Assembly (NCBI RefSeq): GCF_009730915.1
Contig: NC_052489.1
Coordinates: 26,591,916 to 26,655,915, forward strand
DNA length: 64,000 nt
From: Dioscorea cayenensis subsp. rotundata
Taxonomy: Eukaryota > Streptophyta > Magnoliopsida > Dioscoreales > Dioscoreaceae
Direction: 5' to 3'
The position numbers and the translations under genes were made by a program. This document shows, in pieces, positions 58,601-64,000 of the stretch. The notes under the pieces were generated by a model. That model was not told where the DNA came from and ran no database searches. It saw only the letters and a list, made by a program, of their open reading frames with translations. Position 1 is the first letter of the stretch, and each line of letters opens with the position of its first letter.

Positions 58601-59715
58601 CATTTGTCGGTGCGGCCCGCAACAAGTACAGATCTGAAATCCTAAAAATTGTTAAAGATGGTATCTCATTTGCCTTTGTTGATGTGCCGAAGCATTTGAC
58701 ATTTCTGGAGGGAGCTGTTCTCCCATTTATACCAAAACTTCCTCCAACGGATATAGCAGAAATGTAATTCAGTCAATGTGACTTACTTATCTGCTCTTTT
58801 AGTATTTTTGGGTTTCTTTTTTAAAATAGTCAGGTTATGTAGACATTATTCAACCCTATGATCCTTGTATACAGATTGAAGGATGTCCAGCGAAGGGCAG
58901 AGAATGTAAACACAGATGAAGATCCCAGTGGCTGGCGCCCCTATTTCACCTTCATCGAGCACCTAAAGGAGAAATGTGCAAGGAATGAGGGTTTACAAGG
59001 TAAAGGGTAACATAATATGTTGCTTTTATTATGCTTATTTAATCTTGAGTGATGTCTAAGACTAGGAGTATCACAGATGAAAAGGACGGAATTCCTGTAA
59101 GACGTCGAGGGCGCCCAAGGAAGGATGCTAACCTACAAGGAAAAAAGCTCTTCGAGCAGCAAGATTCTAGTGATGAAGACTCTATCAGTGCATCAGAGAA
59201 TGATCAAGATGATGATGAAGATGATGATGACGAGCAGCAACCTCTTATACACACATTTAGGTCCTCTGTCTCTAAGCTCAGGTCGCTTAGAGTTCAGCAG
59301 CAGGAAGCAAATGGTCAAGCAGGACCTTCAAGAACCACAGGTTCTTTCTTACAAACTCTTGTGGATCTGTTTTCCTCTTTAAGACGCTTTTCAGCATATC
59401 TCTGTTGCTTCTATAACTTAGGCTTGCATATTCGAGGTTTACTAGCTTTCTCACTGCACTATGATAGCACTATTAAATCTTGCTTGAAAACCCTTGTTGA
59501 CCCAATGCACTCAACCTGTTCTGATGGACAACTTTTTTTACCTTTTCCTCTTCAGAGATTCTCTAATGGTTGTATGTTACTGTTATTTAAATCATAATTC
59601 TGGTTATACTTTTTGTTTGGGAAGACCTTTAGTTATATACTTTTGTTTTTTGCATGATTATGTGACAAGAACTTCTAAAAATTATTTGTTTCTATGTGTA
59701 GGGAGCAATGGGTAA
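49509..59715 (+). CDS. SCC3: Sister-chromatid cohesion protein 3 (cohesin SA/STAG subunit), 1127 aa
   Basis: Twenty-two exons: 49509-49553, 49640-49838, 50024-50136, 50230-50322, 50610-50773, 50906-51142, 51226-51370, 51461-51639, 51742-51887, 51976-52103, 52239-52412, 52834-52995, 53081-53281, 53346-53483, 53554-53754, 53892-54036, 54108-54214, 58250-58390, 58501-58763, 58875-58999, 59077-59340 and 59702-59715. The total is 3384 nt. This HEAT-repeat cohesin subunit binds the kleisin and DNA. The conserved STAG region is [40 protein letters not shown] and [16 protein letters not shown]. The stromalin-conserved region is [20 protein letters not shown] and [20 protein letters not shown]. The N-terminus has an acidic stretch and RGRP at residues 65-68. 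The C-terminus has a second RGRP (1046-1049), followed by a run of Asp/Glu near [12 protein letters not shown]. Intron 17 is 4.0 kb. Confidence 0.95.
52628..52680. repeat. Compound (CT)n(AC)n microsatellite in an SCC3 intron
   Basis: CT/CCCT repeats run straight into ACACACACAC within intron 11. Confidence 0.9.
54215..58249. other. 4.0-kb SCC3 intron with no gene recognised
   Basis: This is by far the largest intron of the gene. It holds TA/CA microsatellites at 54960-55110, scattered short open frames without family resemblance (for example 56251-56430), and a diverged direct repeat in its last third. That repeat is GATAAAGAATGGATTTTT at 57366 and 57712, each followed by CCTAAAATG and GGGACTT. 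It is probably a mixture of decayed insertions; none has ends I can define. Confidence 0.55.
57340..57840. repeat. Diverged direct repeat inside SCC3 intron 17, offset 346 bp
   Basis: About 105 bp starting near 57350 recur near 57696 with about 70% identity. Shared markers are TAA-AAGTA, GATAAAGAATGGATTTTT, CCTAAAATGxxGGGAT and GGGACTT-AG-TTG. Confidence 0.65.
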
Positions 59716-60709
59716 CATGTGGATTTTCAGTTGCCGGTTATGGATCAACGTATTGAACAGTGTTTTGTATCCTGCAGTTCAGTAACACCTGGTGTCTGCC
59801 TTGTATGGAAGATGCAAGAAATTACCCATGATTATGTTATATTATATGTTGCTGCTTTTCCTTTAATTTTTTTCTTCTCCTTAGATCCTTAGATGTATAT
59901 AGCTCTGTTTATAGTGTGATATGTTTTCTTGTGGCTGTGTAACTTCAGTGTTGAGCTTAGAACTGATCTTGCTGGTGTACTAACAGTTCAATTTTGTTTG
60001 TAGTTTTCTTATAGTTAAGTATTTTGAACCTTTTAAGCACCTGAAGATAAATCTCCTAATAGCCAATTCATTTGTTTTCACTAACGAAAGACATAATGTC
60101 ATTTGTCAAAACTGGGTTCATCAATTTTTGAGATCAAGTTAATATGAAATGAGCTGTAATCATGATCGACTGGAACATAATTGGATTTTTTTTTTCTGCT
60201 TGCATATTCTTGCAAAAATGGGGTTTTGTTTATATGCCTTGTAAAATTGATATTTATGTGGAAGTCTGTAAATCATTTTTTTTTCTGGGTTATATACATC
60301 AGATAGCTTGTTGACTTGCTGAAATATCAATTACAAAAATGCATAAAAACATAAAACTGGGATTTACTTTTTTTTTTTCTCTTCATTTTGTATCGGGGAA
60401 AAAAAATCAAACGATAATTTACAAGATTTAGTGGTTGGTCTTCAATCTGTTGGTCTTCATCCATACAATAAACGGATTTCGGAGGCATCCACAAGTAAAT
60501 GTGATATTGAATGAGGATAAATTCACGATTACTAAGTTTTCTAGAGACCTGCAAGTAATTTTTTTCAATAAATTTGTTTACTGTAATCCATTTGATAAAA
60601 AGGAACAACTATGCTGTTTCTCTGATTCATCAAAAAGAATGTACAAGCACAAGACTTCGATATCATAAGTTAAAAAAACTTTCCATTAGTGTTGGACGGT
60701 CAAAAAGTC
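59716..60709. other. Convergent intergenic region between SCC3 and XPD
   Basis: It contains the two 3' UTRs. Homopolymer T runs at 60187 and 60370 lie where poly(A) signals of the two genes would face each other. No gene is seen. Confidence 0.6.
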
Positions 60710-63700
60710 TCAAAACATCTCAAGAGTGGCGTCTGTCAAATTCTCCAGATCTTCTTGTGATAACAATGTCTTTTTGCCAGTACCACCAGTTTTATCATAC
60801 GGTTGGGCCATTCTCCTAAGGAACTGCACCGGAATATGACCAAATTAAGCATAAACATCAGATTTGTTCATTCCAATGAAACAGTAAACTGGAAACAAAG
60901 ATTACTTGTATATTAATCAATAACAAACCTCGCGGGCTATGTGTAATGCCATGTCTGTACTGAGGTTCAGGTGGGCATCACGTAAATGTGACAATATCCA
61001 CCCGGGTAATTTAGAACGTTTGTCGTGTCGGCTATATCTGCATGCAAACACATCTTTCATGTTAATAGATGCGGAAGTACATGAATACACTTCAGTTACA
61101 TAGGCAATCTTCAGGGATGGATGTGTGAAGACAAACAACCATCTAATATTTTTCACCTCCGCTCAAATTTTGACACATTAATCTTAATCCTTTGTCATTA
61201 GCAAATCACAAATGTGCATAATCTATGATGAACTATTTTTTCGTAACCAAGGAATTAAAATCAACACAATTTAGAAAAATCAATCCCAGATGCATATTAT
61301 TGGGATTTGATTCAATTAAAAAGCTTAAACTGATAGCATGAGAGATCCAAGTTCATATATTTTTATATAGTCACCAAATTATGCAATGTGGAACTAATAG
61401 AACTATTAGTTACTTCAACACGCTTATCAATTTAACCGAGTTATATGATACCATGCCACATGCAAAAGAACTTAGGCTACTACAATATGGCACTATTGGC
61501 TACTCTAATACTTCCAAATGTCACCAGGCAGCATACCTCAGCTTAACTAATGGTTGACTTCCATTCAATGTATTGCTTTGTGAATGTATGTGTCTTTGAT
61601 ATGACTCACTTCTGTTAGCTTTGTGTATACAAAACTATTGAGAGCAATCTAGCATGTGAAAATGGCTTTATGGGTCCTGCATACACACACGCACACACAC
61701 ACACACAACCCCTCTTCATACTGTTCTATTCCTAACTGGAATGCTGAAGGCAGGACTCTTTACTGGAAATATCTCCTTTCTTTTCATGGGGGAAAAAAGA
61801 ATAAAATAACAATCTCAAAGGTTGGATTTTGCATTTGATCAAGGATCCAACAATGCCGACTTGGCAATCTTTGTGACAAGGAAGAAACAATGGAAGTAAG
61901 TAGTAAAACGGAAACATTTTAATGGCCAAATAAAATTTGATTCTGATGGGCATCAACCTTTCGACCAGTAAATTAGTGATTGCTCCCTCTTGACTTCAGT
62001 TTTGAAACTAACATTGGAGTTTAAGAAATTCTTTGTTTAAGGAGAAAAGATTGTATCCAATGAATATCATCCATATAGTTGATTAATATTTTTATGGTTC
62101 CGTAAAGTATTACATGCCCTTTGTTTGGCACTTGGTATATTAATAAATTTAACCCTTTTACAAGTTTATCTATGTACAAAAATGATCAGGAAACAAAATT
62201 GATATTGCTATCGTGAAACTAAAATTACAACTTGAGAAGTTCTTCATTTCAGGAGGAAAAATTATACCCTATTAATATTTTTCATGTAGTAAAGTATTGC
62301 TATGGTTTCATAAAGTATCATACCCTCTTGGGATGGCATTTAGTGTATCAATATATTTTGACACATCTAGCATTTATTTATTTATTTATTTATTTCTTTT
62401 TAAGACAATGATAAGGAAAGAAAATTATATATGGATTGCTAGGAAAGTGATAGAAAATAATGTACCTTTTGTCAGCAAATATCATCATTCCATAATCAGC
62501 CTTTGATCGAATAACCCTGCCAACACATTGTGCAGCTTGCCTCTGATCCAAATAAGTACCATATCAACAAATGTAGATGTGAAGTAAGGGCCAATACTCA
62601 CAGGTCATAAATACCTAGATCTAGATGAAGACAAAGTGTGTATCAATGGTGAAGAAACATACCAATGCATCAAATGTCAGGAAATCACCCTCCTTAATTT
62701 GAAAAGTATCTCGTAAATATTCTAACCTGGCCAAAAGTATCCTGTAAAAGAAAATCACAAGACAAAATTATACGAAAGTTTTGAAAAGCCAAATCCAATA
62801 CAAGGATTGGCTAATCTATTTGGAATGGAAAACAAGTCTTAAAAAACTTTACCTGCTTAGTGTGTATTGGAAAGGAACCCCAAACATTATAACTAGTCTT
62901 CCATAGTGTCGATCAAAATCTATACCTTCAGCTACCTTTCCCCTACATGGTGCAATGGTGCATGCAGATAAAGCTTATGTTAATTGCATGAACGATGTAA
63001 AGATTACCTACAATTGAAACTAAGAGCAAAATGAACAACATATTCCAGAGTAACTGGCAAATTTATGCCAAACTAATGTTAACTTTACCTTGATTTTGAA
63101 TTTGTAATAACCAACATCAAATTTGCCTGCTGCATTAATCATGCAAGATGAGTATCAACAAGAACAAAAAACAAAGTACCTGGCAACAGAAAAAAAGACA
63201 GCACCTCTCCCACAATCGCATGCTTTCCGATAGTTATCTAGGGCCAAGGTAGTTTCAACTACATCCTGAGTTTCAATAAAAACTAGCTTATGCTGCATAA
63301 CATCCTGAGGAAGAGAACAATAAATTTTGTTAGATAGCACATCAAAATGTTATATTACATTATCACTGGAAAGTTACTATTCAGGTCAGATCGAATAACA
63401 GAATATAATAGTAGAAGACAGAACATGACACATTATATTAAATTGCTAGAAGACTAAAAAGGTGAGTCATTAAATGTGCATAAAGTCTTTGGCCTTTAGA
63501 TGGTAAGCAATGACAAAGGTGTACATGGTGCTACTTCAAAGTTAACAATCAGCAGGATAGAATAGCATGTGACAAGGGAAAGCCATCACCTGCAAAATGC
63601 CCATTTCATTCCAGCTATTGACAATGCCATCCATGTAGGAGTAACTAACAAAGAAACAAACAATGCCGTCTGGAATAGCAGCAACCATTTCCAGCAAGAG

Positions 63701-63770
63701 CCGTCCATAATTCCTCACAACACCAGGATCACTCCTCATATCAAACTTTGTACTTACAGGCAGCTGATCA
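60710..63770 (-). CDS. XPD: TFIIH DNA helicase subunit XPD (UVH6/ERCC2), C-terminal third; 5' part beyond window
   Basis: Exons in minus-strand order: 63770-63590, 63304-63180, 62942-62853, 62741-62663, 62540-62466, 61037-60929 and 60815-60710, ending TGA at 60710-60712. This is the 5'-3' helicase of TFIIH for nucleotide-excision repair and transcription initiation. The recognisable run is [20 protein letters not shown] and [20 protein letters not shown]. It continues [39 protein letters not shown] (motif V) and [18 protein letters not shown]. Then come [20 protein letters not shown] (motif VI with its arginine fingers), [19 protein letters not shown] and [12 protein letters not shown]. The large intron 61038-62465 holds an (AC)n tract. 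Sequence 63771-64000 looks like intron. Similarity to plant XPD is very strong. Confidence 0.95.
61681..61708. repeat. (AC)n microsatellite in an XPD intron
   Basis: ACACACACGCACACACACAC-type run of about 28 bp. Confidence 0.9.
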
Positions 63771-64000
63771 CTGACCCATGACAAGAAATTATAGACAAGA
63801 GAACATCATGAACAGAATGAGTAGCTGATGAAATATAATATAATTTCCACAGAAAATTTAGCAGTTGAGCAAAACTGGGCAACTGGAGCATGACCATGAT
63901 GATTGCAGTGCTAATACAAATTTAAGACTTATGGAACTGCAATATAGCACAAAAACGATAATCTGAAGATAGCTGATGACTCTTCTCAGAAAATTGCATG

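Overview
This window is nuclear DNA of a flowering plant. Genes are split by many short GT-AG introns, the spacers are very AT-rich, and almost every gene has a clear Arabidopsis-type counterpart. The coding exons lack the GC gradient typical of grasses. I cannot name the species. All gene identities come from reading the conceptual translations; no database search was run. Exon coordinates were assigned by eye from splice signals and reading-frame continuity. The five complete multi-exon genes I joined close to whole codon numbers and give 309, 422, 441, 305 and 1127 residues; the complete single-copy peroxidase gives 326.

Layout. 1-2167 (+): 3' part of a BRCT-domain DNA-repair protein. 3778-13172: a large decayed Mutator-like element of the Ulp1-carrying (Kaonashi-like) kind. 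It has a plus-strand cargo module (plant-mobile/DUF1985-like domain, a basic linker, a C48/Ulp1 protease) and a minus-strand MULE transposase with MuDR DNA-binding, MULE catalytic, SWIM and zinc-knuckle parts in order. 13333-19903 (+): a mitochondrial carrier whose 4.9-kb sixth intron is filled with repeats, including an exact hAT-type MITE. 21040-24901 (-): organellar phenylalanyl-tRNA synthetase, head-to-head with a mitochondrial PPR gene (25138-29396, +). 29730-32335 (-): a SYP132-type syntaxin. 32336-39400: AT-rich spacer with a tandem duplication, a Mutator-type MITE, a small acidic ORF, a hAT-like element and a tRNA-derived SINE. 37425-48340: a tandem segmental duplication of a [class III peroxidase (+) / single-DUF26 secreted protein (-)] pair. 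The first copy is decayed: a frameshifted peroxidase, a relic DUF26 gene and three insertions, one of which contains an internally deleted Copia element. The second copy is intact. 49509-59715 (+): the cohesin subunit SCC3. 60710-63770 (-, running off the window): the TFIIH helicase XPD/UVH6.

The housekeeping genes (repair, translation, RNA processing, secretion, cohesion, TFIIH) are unrelated single-copy genes and form no pathway. The biology specific to this locus is in its mobile DNA. The most unusual signal is a set of 20-21-bp-period arrays with a GTTTAA core inside the MULE. They lie in the gaps between its coding exons, in several cases inside recognisable introns, and mostly in the orientation of the host gene. 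A modular internal duplication in the transposase half is a second point of interest.
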